Notes: generated from the letters alone by a model not told the origin. DNA of 64,000 bases from JAKZRT01 sp965247915 (GCA_965247915.1 OZ252048.1:2170001-2234000); one strand, 5' to 3'; shown: positions 17,201-26,671, counted from the stretch's first letter. A program made the numbers and translations.

Positions 17201-18313
17201 ATGCACGGCAAGGATGTCGTTCTTGACGGAATGTCGATCACTTACCCAAACCGCTTCACCGCGGTGCAGCCCACCGATCTGAGCATCGCGGCAGGCGAGT
17301 TTTTTTCGATCCTCGGGCCCTCGGGCTGCGGCAAGACCACCATCCTGCGGGCGGTCTCGGGCTTTCTGGAGCCGAGCGCCGGACGGGTGCTGATCGGCAC
17401 CGAGGATCAGGCCGGGCGCGGTCCGAACCTGCGCCCGACGGCGCTGATCTTCCAGAATCTCGCCCTGTTCCCGCTGATGCGGGTCTGGGAGAATGTCGCC
17501 TTCGGGCTAGAGGCGCGCGGGGTGCCGCGACGCGCCCGGCGCGATCGGGCGATGGAACTGCTGGACCTGGTGGCGCTGAGCGTGGAGGCCGAGAAGAAGC
17601 CGATGGAGCTTTCGGGCGGCCAGCGCCAGCGGGTCGCTGTGGCCCGAGCGTTAGCGGTCGAACCGGCGGTGCTGCTGCTGGACGAGCCGCTGTCAGCGCT
17701 CGACCTCAAGCTGCGCAGCCACATGCGCGCCGAGCTGCGCGCGATCCAGAAAAAAACCGGCGTCACTTTCATCTACATCACCCACGACCAGGGTGAGGCG
17801 CTGACCATGTCCGACCGGATCGCGGTGATGAATGCCGGGCGGATCGAGCAGGTCGGCACCGGCGACGAAATCTATTCGCGCCCGGCCACCGCTTTTGCCG
17901 CGAGCTTTGTGGGTGAATCCAACGTTTTCCGCGGCCGCGTGACCGAGGCCGCGGATGGCGTCGCCCGGGTCGAGACTCCGGAGGGCGCGTTCCAGGGCCA
18001 GAGCCACGCCGGTCTCGCCCCTGGTGATTTGGCGATGGTGTTCGTGCGCCCCGAACATGTGCGCATCGCAAACCGGGACGCGCCGTTCGCCAACCGGGTT
18101 GCGGCCCAAGTGGTGCGGCGCGAACTCGAGGGGCCGTTCGTCAATATATTTCTCGCTGCCGGGGAGCACGAGATCGCGCTTCAGATGCCGAACGAGGGCG
18201 ATGCCGGCCGGGCGTTGACCGGCCAGGTCACCGCCGGATTCGCCGCCGAGCACACCTTGATCCTGCCGGAGGGGGATCTGGCGCGCACCGGCACTGAAAT
18301 CGCCGCGGCATGA
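17201..18313 (+). CDS. ABC transporter ATPase (PotA-like)
   Basis: A 370-residue ATPase with Walker A GPSGCGKT (residues 39-46), Q-loop LIFQNLALFP, signature LSGGQRQRVAVARAL, Walker B VLLLDEPLSALDLKLR and H-loop YITHDQGEAL, followed by a C-terminal TOBE domain (about 285-365) typical of polyamine/sugar importers. The ATG at 17201 is chosen because AAAGGGGAG lies just upstream and the motif spacing fits the family; the frame is open 39 codons further upstream. Its stop overlaps the start of the first permease (ATGA), so the two are translationally coupled. Confidence 0.93.
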   Translation: MHGKDVVLDGMSITYPNRFTAVQPTDLSIAAGEFFSILGPSGCGKTTILRAVSGFLEPSAGRVLIGTEDQAGRGPNLRPTALIFQNLALFPLMRVWENVAFGLEARGVPRRARRDRAMELLDLVALSVEAEKKPMELSGGQRQRVAVARALAVEPAVLLLDEPLSALDLKLRSHMRAELRAIQKKTGVTFIYITHDQGEALTMSDRIAVMNAGRIEQVGTGDEIYSRPATAFAASFVGESNVFRGRVTEAADGVARVETPEGAFQGQSHAGLAPGDLAMVFVRPEHVRIANRDAPFANRVAAQVVRRELEGPFVNIFLAAGEHEIALQMPNEGDAGRALTGQVTAGFAAEHTLILPEGDLARTGTEIAAA

Positions 18314-19683
18314 AAGCGCTGATCGCCTCATACGGGCGCGGGCTGGTTACAGCATTCATCGCGGCGGTGGCGATCTGGGCCTGCCTGCTGATCGTGCTTC
18401 CACAGTTGACGATGCTCGACAAGGCGCTAAAGCCGCCGCGACGCGCACTCGACAGTTCGGTGGTCGCCACCGTCATCCGCGATGCTCTGACCTGCGTTTC
18501 GGTGCTGAAGACCTACCGCGACGCGCCCGAGGCACCTGAGACGTCCAACTCTTCGGGCGGATTGGCTTCGCCCTCGATGGGCGTGATGGCAGTGCCGGGC
18601 GTTTCAGGCGCGACGCTGCCCTACATTCTGCAATGCGACCGCGCCAGCACCCAGTCGCGCTTCGTGCGCGACCCCGACGCCGAGCCCGAGACCCTGGTCA
18701 CGCTGCACGGGCTGCCGGTGTTCAAGGTCGATCCCGCCGCGTCGATCACGGTGCAGATCGAGCAAGCCGAGGCGGTTGCCGACATCGCCAGGCCGCTGCT
18801 GGCGAAACTGTCCGAGATGGAGGCTAGGGCAGTACCGTACACCCTCAACAATTTCGGCGTCATCTTCGCCGCCCGCGCGATCCCGATGTCGCCGCAGACC
18901 AAGATGCGCGAGGACGCCGAGATCGTCAACATGGTCTATAACCTGGTCGGGCTCCGCTTCGAGAAGGACGGCGTCACCCATGTCCGCCTCACCCTGGTCA
19001 CGCTGGTGCGCACGCTGTTCTTCGCAATGATGGCGACGCTGCTGGCGGTGCTGGTTTGCTACCCGGTGGCCTTCAACCTCGCGCTTGCCTCGTCGCAACG
19101 CAAGGCAACCTTGCTGTTGCTCGGTCTGATCATTCCCTACGCCATCGTCGAACTGATGCGGGTCTATGCCTGGGTGTCGCTGATCGAGACCCGCGGCCTC
19201 ATCAACACGTTGCTTCACTGGGTCGCAATCATCGACATCGACGCCGGCGAATCAATCCAGTTCAAGCGCTCGCCGATCACGGTGTTCATCGTGATCGTCT
19301 ACACCTACATCCTGTTCATGGTGTTCCCGATGGTGAACGTCATGTCGACACTGGACCGCAACCAGCTCGAAGCGGCGCGCGACCTCGGCGCATCTAGCCT
19401 GCGCATCCATCGCCGCATTGTGATCCCGCACGCCAAGCCCGGTATCGCGGTTGGCTGCATCACCACCTTCATGCTGGCCGCCGGGGCCTTCTCGGTGCCA
19501 CGGATAATCTCGACCGGGTTGCAGGCCGAGTGGTTCAGCCAGACCATCTACAACAAGTTCTTCGAGTCCGGGAATTCCAACTTAGGTGCGGCGTATTCCT
19601 TCGCTTTCACGATCCTCTGCTTTGTCATCGTCGGCCTTTTCATGTGGCTGATGCGGGCGCGATTGAAGGATTTTGTACGATGA
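18310..19683 (+). CDS. ABC transporter permease (PotB-like) with large periplasmic insert
   Basis: A 457-residue inner-membrane permease. TM1 (about 13-35) is followed by a soluble region of some 200 residues (about 40-235, acidic/polar, with NNFGVIFAARAIPMSPQTKM) before five closely spaced TM helices (from LTLVTLVRTLFFAMMATLLA). The EAA loop that docks on the ATPase is LEAARDLGASSLRIHRRIVI. Typical PotB permeases are about 285-320 residues; versions with an enlarged first periplasmic loop occur in this family. It overlaps the ATPase gene upstream and the second permease downstream, each by 4 bases. Confidence 0.9.
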   Translation: MKALIASYGRGLVTAFIAAVAIWACLLIVLPQLTMLDKALKPPRRALDSSVVATVIRDALTCVSVLKTYRDAPEAPETSNSSGGLASPSMGVMAVPGVSGATLPYILQCDRASTQSRFVRDPDAEPETLVTLHGLPVFKVDPAASITVQIEQAEAVADIARPLLAKLSEMEARAVPYTLNNFGVIFAARAIPMSPQTKMREDAEIVNMVYNLVGLRFEKDGVTHVRLTLVTLVRTLFFAMMATLLAVLVCYPVAFNLALASSQRKATLLLLGLIIPYAIVELMRVYAWVSLIETRGLINTLLHWVAIIDIDAGESIQFKRSPITVFIVIVYTYILFMVFPMVNVMSTLDRNQLEAARDLGASSLRIHRRIVIPHAKPGIAVGCITTFMLAAGAFSVPRIISTGLQAEWFSQTIYNKFFESGNSNLGAAYSFAFTILCFVIVGLFMWLMRARLKDFVR

Positions 19684-20528
19684 GGGGCGGCGTTTCCGAC
19701 CGCCTGCTGAGCGTCTATACGGCGGCCTTCCTGATCTTCATGTTCGCACCCCTGATCCTGATGGTGTTGGCAAGCTTCAACGACATCTCGCCGTCTTCGG
19801 TCACCGACTGGCGTGGCACCACCGGCAAATGGTATGCGTTCTTCTGGATGCCCGAGGCCGAGCTGCGCGCCGATTCGGTGCTGCGCGCGCTCGACCGCGA
19901 CCGCTTCATCCGCTGCTTCCAGAATTCGCTCACGATTGCGCTCACGGTGGTGCCGATGGCGCTGGTGCTTGGGCTGGCAGGCGCGGTGCTGCTGACCCGC
20001 TGGCGCTCGCGCTATGACGGCTTCCTCTGGTGGCTGCTGCTGTCGCCGATGCTGGCGCCGGGGATCGTGCTCGGGCTGTCGGCGCTGGTGTTCTGGGGCT
20101 CGCTTGGGGTGGACGCCGGGCTTTTCACCATCGTGATGGCGCAGCTCACCTTCATCGCGGGCTTTCCGATGCTGATCCTGATGGCGCGCCTGCAGCGCCA
20201 GCCCGTGGAGTACGAGGAAGCAGCGCTTGACCTCGGCGCCACGCCGTTCCGGGTTTTTCGGCGTATCACTCTGCCGTTCCTCACTCCGGCCCTGGCCTCG
20301 GCCGCGGTGATCGCCTTTCTGGCCTCGATGGAGAACTACAACACCACCATGTTTGCCAAGGGCAGTGCCTGCACATTCGCCACCGAGATCGGCGCGATGG
20401 TTCGCAACCCGAACGGCTTGCCGCCGGTGATCAACGCGGTCGGCGCGGTGATCATTGCCCTCACCGTGATCGCCGCAGTGGCCCACACCATCCTTAAGCG
20501 CCGCAACCGCGAGGGTGGCGAAATCTGA
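19680..20528 (+). CDS. ABC transporter permease (PotC-like)
   Basis: A 282-residue permease with six predicted TM helices; TM1 LLSVYTAAFLIFMFAPLILM and the EAA loop YEEAALDLGATPFRVFRRIT are clear, followed by FLASMENYNTTMFAKGSACT near the C-terminus. The ATG at 19680 overlaps the TGA of the preceding permease (ATGA), fixing the start. Together with the binding protein, ATPase and first permease it makes one complete importer. Confidence 0.92.
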   Translation: MRGGVSDRLLSVYTAAFLIFMFAPLILMVLASFNDISPSSVTDWRGTTGKWYAFFWMPEAELRADSVLRALDRDRFIRCFQNSLTIALTVVPMALVLGLAGAVLLTRWRSRYDGFLWWLLLSPMLAPGIVLGLSALVFWGSLGVDAGLFTIVMAQLTFIAGFPMLILMARLQRQPVEYEEAALDLGATPFRVFRRITLPFLTPALASAAVIAFLASMENYNTTMFAKGSACTFATEIGAMVRNPNGLPPVINAVGAVIIALTVIAAVAHTILKRRNREGGEI

Positions 20529-20644
20529 ACGGCGACGTGCATGTCGTCGATCGGGCAGAAATCCGGGCCTTATCGAACCCTTTTACACATTGTTGTGGCG
20601 TTTCAAGTGGCGGGCAGGCCGGATAATGCGCTAGTCTCGCGGCC

Positions 20645-21346
20645 ATGATCACCCTCACCGCCCGCTGCCACCCCGCTCTGGAGCCGATCCTGCCAAAGCC
20701 GGTGCTGGCGGCAGATGCCTTGCCGGACTGGCTGCGCACTATGCCCTCGGAAGTGGACAGTGACACCCTCGGCGGCACGCGGATCCGCACCCTGAAACAC
20801 TGCCCGCCGCTGATCGACGCGCTTGGCCTGGGCCTTCTGATGCCGCTTGCCGCCGACCTTACGGTGCGCGCCGGCGAGGTGTCCTGGCACTGGGACCCGC
20901 CGCCGCTGCCTGCCGATCTGCTGACCCGGGCGCCGATCGGGCTGCATGTGCCTGAACAGGCAGCCGGCACGCCGCTTCCGGTCGCGGGTTTCTTCATCAA
21001 GTTCACCAATTTCTGGACCCTGGAAGCGCCTGAGGGGTGGTCGATCCTGTTCACGCATCCGCTGAACCGAGAGGACTTGCCGTTTCGCACCCTCGCTGGC
21101 GTTGTGGAATGCGACCGCTTCAGTGACGGGCTGGTCCATTTCCCCGCAATATGGACCGATCCGGATTTCGAGGACACGCTGCCTGTCGGCACGCCAGTGG
21201 CGCAGGCGATCCCGATCCCGCGCCAAGATACCAAGCTGGGCTGTACCATTCTCGATGATGCTGGCAGCGCACGTCTGCGCAATATGCAGCAGGCGCTGCA
21301 AGAAAAGCGCGGCGTATACCGCCGCCTGCGTCGCGGCGCGGCCTAG
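20645..21346 (+). CDS. Conserved hypothetical protein (233 aa)
   Basis: A soluble protein of 233 residues with no signal peptide or TM segment. Visible landmarks are LPDWLRTMPSEVDSDTLGGT, RIRTLKHCPPLIDALGLGL, VSWHWDPPPLP, PVAGFFIKFTNFWTLEAPEG and LFTHPLNREDLPFRTLAGVV. The W/P/H-rich pattern resembles proteins annotated only as hypothetical in marine alphaproteobacteria and some phages; I do not recognise a named domain with confidence (DUF6065 was considered). It sits between the permease operon and the kinase gene on the same strand, with 116 and 47 bases of spacing, so it may be part of the same transcription unit. Confidence 0.7.
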   Translation: MITLTARCHPALEPILPKPVLAADALPDWLRTMPSEVDSDTLGGTRIRTLKHCPPLIDALGLGLLMPLAADLTVRAGEVSWHWDPPPLPADLLTRAPIGLHVPEQAAGTPLPVAGFFIKFTNFWTLEAPEGWSILFTHPLNREDLPFRTLAGVVECDRFSDGLVHFPAIWTDPDFEDTLPVGTPVAQAIPIPRQDTKLGCTILDDAGSARLRNMQQALQEKRGVYRRLRRGAA

Positions 21347-21393
21347 CGCCTTGGCCACGTACGCCCGCATTCATTACCTACCAGAGGCAGCGC

Positions 21394-22275
21394 GTGACTG
21401 ATACATCGGCATTGCAGCGGATCCGCAACCTGCCCCTGTGGCAGGGAGAGATTGACGCCGTGCCGCTGCAAGGTGGCATCACAAACGTGAATTTCATTGT
21501 CACCGACGTTTCCGAAAAATACGTGGTTCGGCTGGGCGAGGATATCCCCGAACACCACGTCCTGCGCTTTAACGAGTTGGCCGCCAGCCGCGCTGCCCAT
21601 GCTGCCGGTCTGTCCCCTGCTGTTGTCTACTCCGAACAAGGCATCACTGTGCTGGAGTATATCGAGTGCCGGACGTTTACGCCCGAAGATGTGCGCCAGC
21701 CGGAAAATCTGGCAAGAATTCTGGCTCTTGTCCGCAGATGCCATCTCGAGGTGCCCAAAAACCTTCGCGGTCCGGCGCTGATATTCTGGGTGTTCCATGT
21801 TATCCGGGATTATGCAGCCTCATTGCAGGAAGCCGGCAGAGCGCACCTGAAACTGCTTCCCGAATTGGTAGAGATCGGCAACAGGCTGGAAAACCATGCC
21901 AGCCCGTTTGATATGGTTTATGGCCACAATGACCTGCTGGCCGCCAATTTTCTGGATGACGGCGATCGCCTGTGGCTGATCGACTGGGATTACGCCGGGT
22001 TCAATTCACCGCTGTTTGATCTGGGCGGACTTGCCTCGAACAACGAACTGAACGCCGGACAGGAGACTTGGCTGCTTGAAAACTACTTTGAAAAACCTGC
22101 CAATGCCGAATTGCTGCGCCGCTATGGTGCCATGAAATGCGCGTCCCTGCTGCGCGAAACCATGTGGAGCATGGTGTCTGAAACCAGCTCTGACATCGAT
22201 TTTGATTACGCTGCGTATACCGCTGACAATCTTGCGCGGTTCCGCACCGCCTATGGCAACTACCTGCAAACCTGA
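21394..22275 (+). CDS. Choline-kinase-like phosphotransferase (APH/LicA family)
   Basis: A 293-residue kinase of the aminoglycoside phosphotransferase/choline kinase fold. Catalytic loop GHNDLLAANFL (H178, N179, D180, N185) and metal-binding LIDWDYAG (D197) are intact; the N-terminal PLQGGITNVNF corresponds to the nucleotide loop and YVVRLG to the strand carrying the family's ATP-contacting basic residue. The WDYAG motif points to the choline/ethanolamine branch rather than to antibiotic resistance. The start is GTG with AGAGGCAG just upstream. Only 8 bases separate it from the flavoprotein gene. A phosphorylating step on a small amine alcohol is inferred, not shown. Confidence 0.87.
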   Translation: MTDTSALQRIRNLPLWQGEIDAVPLQGGITNVNFIVTDVSEKYVVRLGEDIPEHHVLRFNELAASRAAHAAGLSPAVVYSEQGITVLEYIECRTFTPEDVRQPENLARILALVRRCHLEVPKNLRGPALIFWVFHVIRDYAASLQEAGRAHLKLLPELVEIGNRLENHASPFDMVYGHNDLLAANFLDDGDRLWLIDWDYAGFNSPLFDLGGLASNNELNAGQETWLLENYFEKPANAELLRRYGAMKCASLLRETMWSMVSETSSDIDFDYAAYTADNLARFRTAYGNYLQT

Positions 22276-22283
22276 GGCCTGAT

Positions 22284-24731
22284 ATGGACGATCTTCCCAG
22301 CTCTTCCAAAGCAGTCATCATCGGCGGCGGTATCATCGGCTGCTCGACCGCCTATCATCTGGCAAAGTTGGGTGTGGAAACCGTTCTGCTGGAACGCAGG
22401 AAACTGACCTCTGGTTCAACATTTCACGCCGCCGGCCTAGTGGGGCAGTTACGCGGCAACGCGAATATCACTCAATTACTGGGATATTCGGTCGAACTTT
22501 ATAACCAGATCGAGGCCGAAACCGGCCTTGGCACCGGCTGGAAAATGAACGGCGGGTTGCGGCTGGCTTGCACCGAAGATCGCTGGACCGAAGTCAAGCG
22601 TCAGGCAACCACTGCCCGTTCCTTTGGGTTGCAAATGGATCTTTTGACTCCGCAAGAGGCGCTGGACTTGTGGCCGCTGATGAATATCGACGATGTGGTC
22701 GGAGCGGCGTTCATGCCCACTGACGGGCAAGCGAACCCCTCTGACATAACTCAGGCGCTGGCAAAAGGCGCGCGTATGGCCGGGGCGAAAATATTTGAAG
22801 ATACCAAGGTTCTGGACCTTGAAATCGACAAAGGGAAAATCCGCGCGGTAATCACCGAACACGACCGGATTGAGTGTGAAAAAGTTGTGGTTTGCGCCGG
22901 TCAGTGGAGCCGGAGCTTTGCCAGACGCTTTGGTGTAAACGTGCCGCTGGTCAGCATGGAACATCAGTATATGGTCACCGAAGAGATAGCAGGGATGCCA
23001 AAAGACCTGCCGACACTGCGCGACCCTGATCGCCTGACCTACTATAAGGAAGAGGTTGGCGGGCTGGTGATGGGCGGTTATGAGCCCAACCCGATCCCCT
23101 GGGCCGTAGACGGCTTCCCCAAGGGGTTCCATTACACTCTGTTAGACAGCAACTTTGAGCATTTTGAACAGTTGATGGAGCTGTCGCTGGGCCGGGTGCC
23201 AGCGCTGGAGCATGTTGGCATCAAAACCCTGACCAATGGGCCGGAAAGTTTTACGCCAGACGGTAATTTCATTATCGGCGAGGCGCCTGAACTGTCGAAT
23301 TTCTTTGTTGGCGCCGGCTTTAACGCCTTTGGCATTGCCGCAGGAGGCGGCTCAGGAATGGCTCTGGCCGAATGGGTCAAGGCGGGAGTGCCACCTTATG
23401 ATCTTTGGTCTGCGGACATCCGCCGCTTTGGCCGGCCTCATTTTGATACCGACTGGGTGCGCACCCGCACCATCGAGGCTTACGGCAAGCACTACACCAT
23501 GGACTGGCCGTTTGAGGAAAACCAATCCGGCCGCCCGTGCCGCAAATCGCCGCTCTATGACATCCTGAGATATCAGGGGGCCTGTTTCGGTGAAAAACTG
23601 GGCTGGGAGAGGCCAAACTGGTTTGCCGACAGCGCGCGCGGGGAAACAGCACAGGACGTCTACGGTTTTGGCCGCCAGAACTGGTTTGACGCGGTTGGCC
23701 GCGAACACATGGCTGTGCGCGAAACTGCGGTGTTGTTTGACCAGAGCTCTTTTGCCAAGTTTTCCCTGAAAGGCCCGGACGCGGCGGCGGCGCTGAGCTG
23801 GATCGCTGCCAATAACGTCGATAAACCCGTGGGCTCCCTGATCTACACCCAGATGCTGAATGATCACGGCGGCATTGAATGCGACGTGACCGTCGTGCGA
23901 GTTGGCGAGAATGAATTTTACATCGTTACCGGCACCGGCTTTGCCACCCATGATTTTAACTGGATCAACCGCAATATCCCAGCAGGGATGAACTGCCAGT
24001 TGTTTGATATAACTTCCTCAAACGCAGTCCTGTCCCTGATGGGGCCAAACGCGCGGGCGATTCTGGCGCGTGTCACCCGCGATGATGTTTCCAACGCCGG
24101 CTTCCCCTTTGGAACCAGCAAAACCATCGGCATTGCCGGCAGCCCGGTGCGAGCGCTGCGCATCACCTATGTGGGTGAACTGGGCTGGGAACTGCACCTG
24201 CCGGTCGAATACGCCACCACGGTTTACGAAACTCTGATGGAAGCAGGCAAAGACCTTGGGCTGATCAATGCCGGGTACCGGGCGATTGAAAGCTGCCGCC
24301 TTGAAAAGGGATACCGCGCCTGGGGATCGGACATCGGAGCGGACCACACGCCGATGGAATCCGGTCTTGGCTGGGCGGTAAAGCTGAAATCAGACATAGC
24401 CTTCAAGGGTCGTGCGGCCTTGGTGGCGCAAAAACGGGACGGGGTGAAGAAAATGCTGGCCGGTTTCACGGTGGATGATCCCGAAGTCGTCCTGTTGGGC
24501 CGTGAAACGATTTACCGGAACGGTGAGAGAGTTGGCTGGCTTACCTCTGGCGGATATGGTTATACAGGCGGGAAATCAATTGGTTACGGGTATTTAGGCA
24601 ACGGTTCTGGCGTTGACGTCGCCTATGTCTTGGCGGGTGAATACGAGCTTGAGGTCGCCACAAAACGCATCCCTTGCACCGTTCACATGAGCCCGCTGCA
24701 TGATCCATCAATGTCGCGGGTGAAATCCTGA
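22284..24731 (+). CDS. Dimethylglycine/sarcosine-dehydrogenase-like flavoprotein with GcvT domain
   Basis: An 815-residue fusion: an N-terminal DAO-type FAD domain (AVIIGGGIIGCSTAYHLAKL, E of VLLER binding ribose, GSTFHAAGL carrying the His that is often covalently bound to FAD), an FAO_M linker (about 375-430), and a C-terminal GcvT/aminomethyltransferase domain (from about 440; GVKKMLAGFTVDDPE and GYGYTGGKSIGYGYLG) that passes the released one-carbon unit to tetrahydrofolate. Family members demethylate N-methylated amino acids (dimethylglycine, sarcosine). The length is normal and no lesion is seen. Cotranscription with the phosphotransferase is likely (8-base gap). Confidence 0.92.
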   Translation: MDDLPSSSKAVIIGGGIIGCSTAYHLAKLGVETVLLERRKLTSGSTFHAAGLVGQLRGNANITQLLGYSVELYNQIEAETGLGTGWKMNGGLRLACTEDRWTEVKRQATTARSFGLQMDLLTPQEALDLWPLMNIDDVVGAAFMPTDGQANPSDITQALAKGARMAGAKIFEDTKVLDLEIDKGKIRAVITEHDRIECEKVVVCAGQWSRSFARRFGVNVPLVSMEHQYMVTEEIAGMPKDLPTLRDPDRLTYYKEEVGGLVMGGYEPNPIPWAVDGFPKGFHYTLLDSNFEHFEQLMELSLGRVPALEHVGIKTLTNGPESFTPDGNFIIGEAPELSNFFVGAGFNAFGIAAGGGSGMALAEWVKAGVPPYDLWSADIRRFGRPHFDTDWVRTRTIEAYGKHYTMDWPFEENQSGRPCRKSPLYDILRYQGACFGEKLGWERPNWFADSARGETAQDVYGFGRQNWFDAVGREHMAVRETAVLFDQSSFAKFSLKGPDAAAALSWIAANNVDKPVGSLIYTQMLNDHGGIECDVTVVRVGENEFYIVTGTGFATHDFNWINRNIPAGMNCQLFDITSSNAVLSLMGPNARAILARVTRDDVSNAGFPFGTSKTIGIAGSPVRALRITYVGELGWELHLPVEYATTVYETLMEAGKDLGLINAGYRAIESCRLEKGYRAWGSDIGADHTPMESGLGWAVKLKSDIAFKGRAALVAQKRDGVKKMLAGFTVDDPEVVLLGRETIYRNGERVGWLTSGGYGYTGGKSIGYGYLGNGSGVDVAYVLAGEYELEVATKRIPCTVHMSPLHDPSMSRVKS

Positions 24732-24749
24732 TGGCCAAATACTGAAGAC

Positions 24750-25580
24750 GGTGCTGTCAGAAAAACATGCTTGAGTGCCTAGCTTCACTGGATGGCAGTG
24801 CGCCCGCCTAGCTTCACTGGATGACAGAACGCAGCCCCTTCCGTTACTTCAAGACGTCTCCCGAAATCATCCGCCTGGCAGTGATGCTGGATGTCCATTT
24901 CCCGCTGTCGCTTCTGAATGTTGAGGGTCTGCTGTACGAACGCGGCATTGATGTCAGCCACGAAACCATCCGGTTCTGGTGAAATAGATTTGGCCGGGTT
25001 TATTCGAAGGAATTCAGGAGGAAGCGGGTTGATCGAATGCGCGCCTTTTCAAATTGGCGGTAACATTTGGACGAGGTGATCGTGAAGATCAACTGCGAGA
25101 CACACTATCTTTGGCGTGCCGTGGATCATGAGGGTGAAGTACTGGAATCCTTTGTCACCAAAAGCCGTGATCGAAAAGCAGCTTTGAAATTTCTCAAGAA
25201 ATCAATGAAACGATATGGCCAACCGCATGTCATCGTGACTGGCAGCTTCGGTCCTACGGTGCTGCGATGAAATTAATCAGCAACGCTGACAGACGGGAGA
25301 CCGGACGCTGGCTGAACAACCGGGCCGAGAATTCTCACTTGCCGTTCCGACGACGGAAACGGGCGATGCTTCGCTTTCGGCAAATGCGAAGTTTGCAGAA
25401 ATTTGTGACCGTGCACGCCTCAGTTTTTAATCACTTCAACCAGGAACGTAGCCTCTACAGCCTCAAGAATTTCAAACTCAACCGCGCCGCAGCTCTCACC
25501 GAATGGCGTCAACTTTGTTCAGGGCAAGTTCACGTAGTAGCTGGAATACGGAGGCTGGTTTGCATTCGTCTGACACCACC
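24750..25580 (+). mobile_element. Degenerate IS6-family element (about 831 bp)
   Basis: The probable ends form an imperfect inverted repeat: GGTGCTGTCAGAAAAACATG at 24750 and, on the complement, GGTGGTGTCAGACGAATGC ending at 25580. The length is typical for IS6. The transposase inside is broken in at least three places and no 8-bp target duplication remains, so this is an old, dead copy. Within it, GCCTAGCTTCACTGGATG occurs twice (24778 and 24807). Confidence 0.7.
24821..25580 (+). pseudogene. IS6-family transposase, multiply broken
   Basis: The frame starts MTERSPFRYFKTSPEIIRLA and VEGLLYERGIDVSHETIRFW, then TGA (24980-24982, where the family has W), then NRFGRVYSKEFRRKRVDRMR, a TAA before HLDEVIVKIN (catalytic D), WRAVDHEGEVLESFVTKSRD, and a small indel after HVIVT that shifts into a second frame carrying LNNRAENSHLPFRRRKRAML (catalytic E) and HFNQERSLYSLKNFKLNRAA. 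All parts of an IS6 transposase are recognisable, but no continuous protein can be made. Confidence 0.9.
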
Positions 25581-25748
25581 TAGTTGGCGTCAGGCATCCT
25601 CCGATAAGAGGGCCGATAGTACTTTATGCGCTCGCCGATGAACATCCCGGACCGCGCTGACCTGCACCCCTGAAACGTCCGCAGTTTGAGGTTAGTCTGT
25701 TCTCTGACTTCTGCTTATCTGTGAAAAATATGCTAAAGCGTTTCACTT

Positions 25749-26586
25749 TTAGTCGTGCGCATATCCGGCTGCCTTGAAGTAGTTCCAGCATTCAGTTTCG
25801 TCGTAGAGGTCACAGATTTCTCCTACCGCCCGCCACAGGGCGTCGATTGTTCTGGCCTTGATCCGCCGGAGATGGGCTTTGAGCTTTGAAAACGCCATTT
25901 CGATCGGGTTTAGATCCGGGGAATAGGGTGGCAGGAACAGGAACCAAGCGCCGCATTTGCGCAGGATCGCGGCGGCTTTCGCGCTCTTGTGCGAGGACAG
26001 GTTATCGAGGATGACAACATCACCTTGGTTCAGCGCCGGCGCGAGCTGGGTTTCGACATAGGCCTCGAAACCAGCTCGGTTGACCGGCCCGTCCAGCACC
26101 CAGGGTGCGATCAGGCCATCGCATCTGAGCCCGGCAATGAAGGTTTGTGTGCGCCAATATCCAAAAGGTGCTGTGGCGCGCAGGCGCTGGCCTTTGAGCG
26201 ACCGGCCCCGCATCCGCGTCATGTTGGTCTTCACGCTGGTCTCGTCGATAAAGACCAGCCGGTGCGGGGTTTTGCGCATGAACGGCTGGCGATGAACCTG
26301 CCAGATATAGCGCTTACGGCGCGCCCGCGCGCGACCAGCCTCCACTGCCAGAAGCGATTTTTTTATATGTGAAGCCTGCGGATTTCAGGACTCGGCTGAT
26401 CGAGAAGAGATGCACACCCACCCGATGTTTGCGCGCGAGCCAGTCCCTCAATTCCGCCAAAGTCAGATCGGGATGCGCTGCAACTTGTGCCACCAGCGCC
26501 GTTCTGAAAGCCGCCAGCTTGCCCTTGCCGCTCGGTCGCCCCTGTTTTGCTGATGCTGCTGAGCCGGATTTCTCAAAACGCTGAAC
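25749..26586 (-). mobile_element. IS630-family remnant, 5' end cut by the next IS
   Basis: Minus-strand coding sequence for an IS630 transposase runs from 26586, where it meets the left inverted repeat of the following IS3 element, to 25749. Its own left end could not be fixed. The 168 bases between the IS6 remnant (25580) and this element show no gene. Confidence 0.7.
25749..26586 (-). pseudogene. IS630-family transposase, truncated and frameshifted
   Basis: The N-terminal HTH part is in one frame (QGRPSGKGKLAAFRTALVAQ, DLTLAELRDWLARKHRVGVH, SRVLKSAGFTYKK) and the DDE part in another, from a GTG at 26345 (HRLVFIDETSVKTNMTRMRG with D, VVILDNLSSHKSAKAAAILR with D, FLPPYSPDLNPIEMAFSKLK with E). 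The frame changes at a run of seven A after TAT: six A would keep one frame (YKKSLLAVEAGRARARR). The first codons of the gene are missing at 26586. Confidence 0.87.
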
Positions 26587-26671
26587 TGTCTGACGTCAGC
26601 GCCTTTGGGACAGATATGAGGGTTTAGCATCAGGAGGATTTCTGGTTCATCGCAACCGTCAAGGAGTGAAG

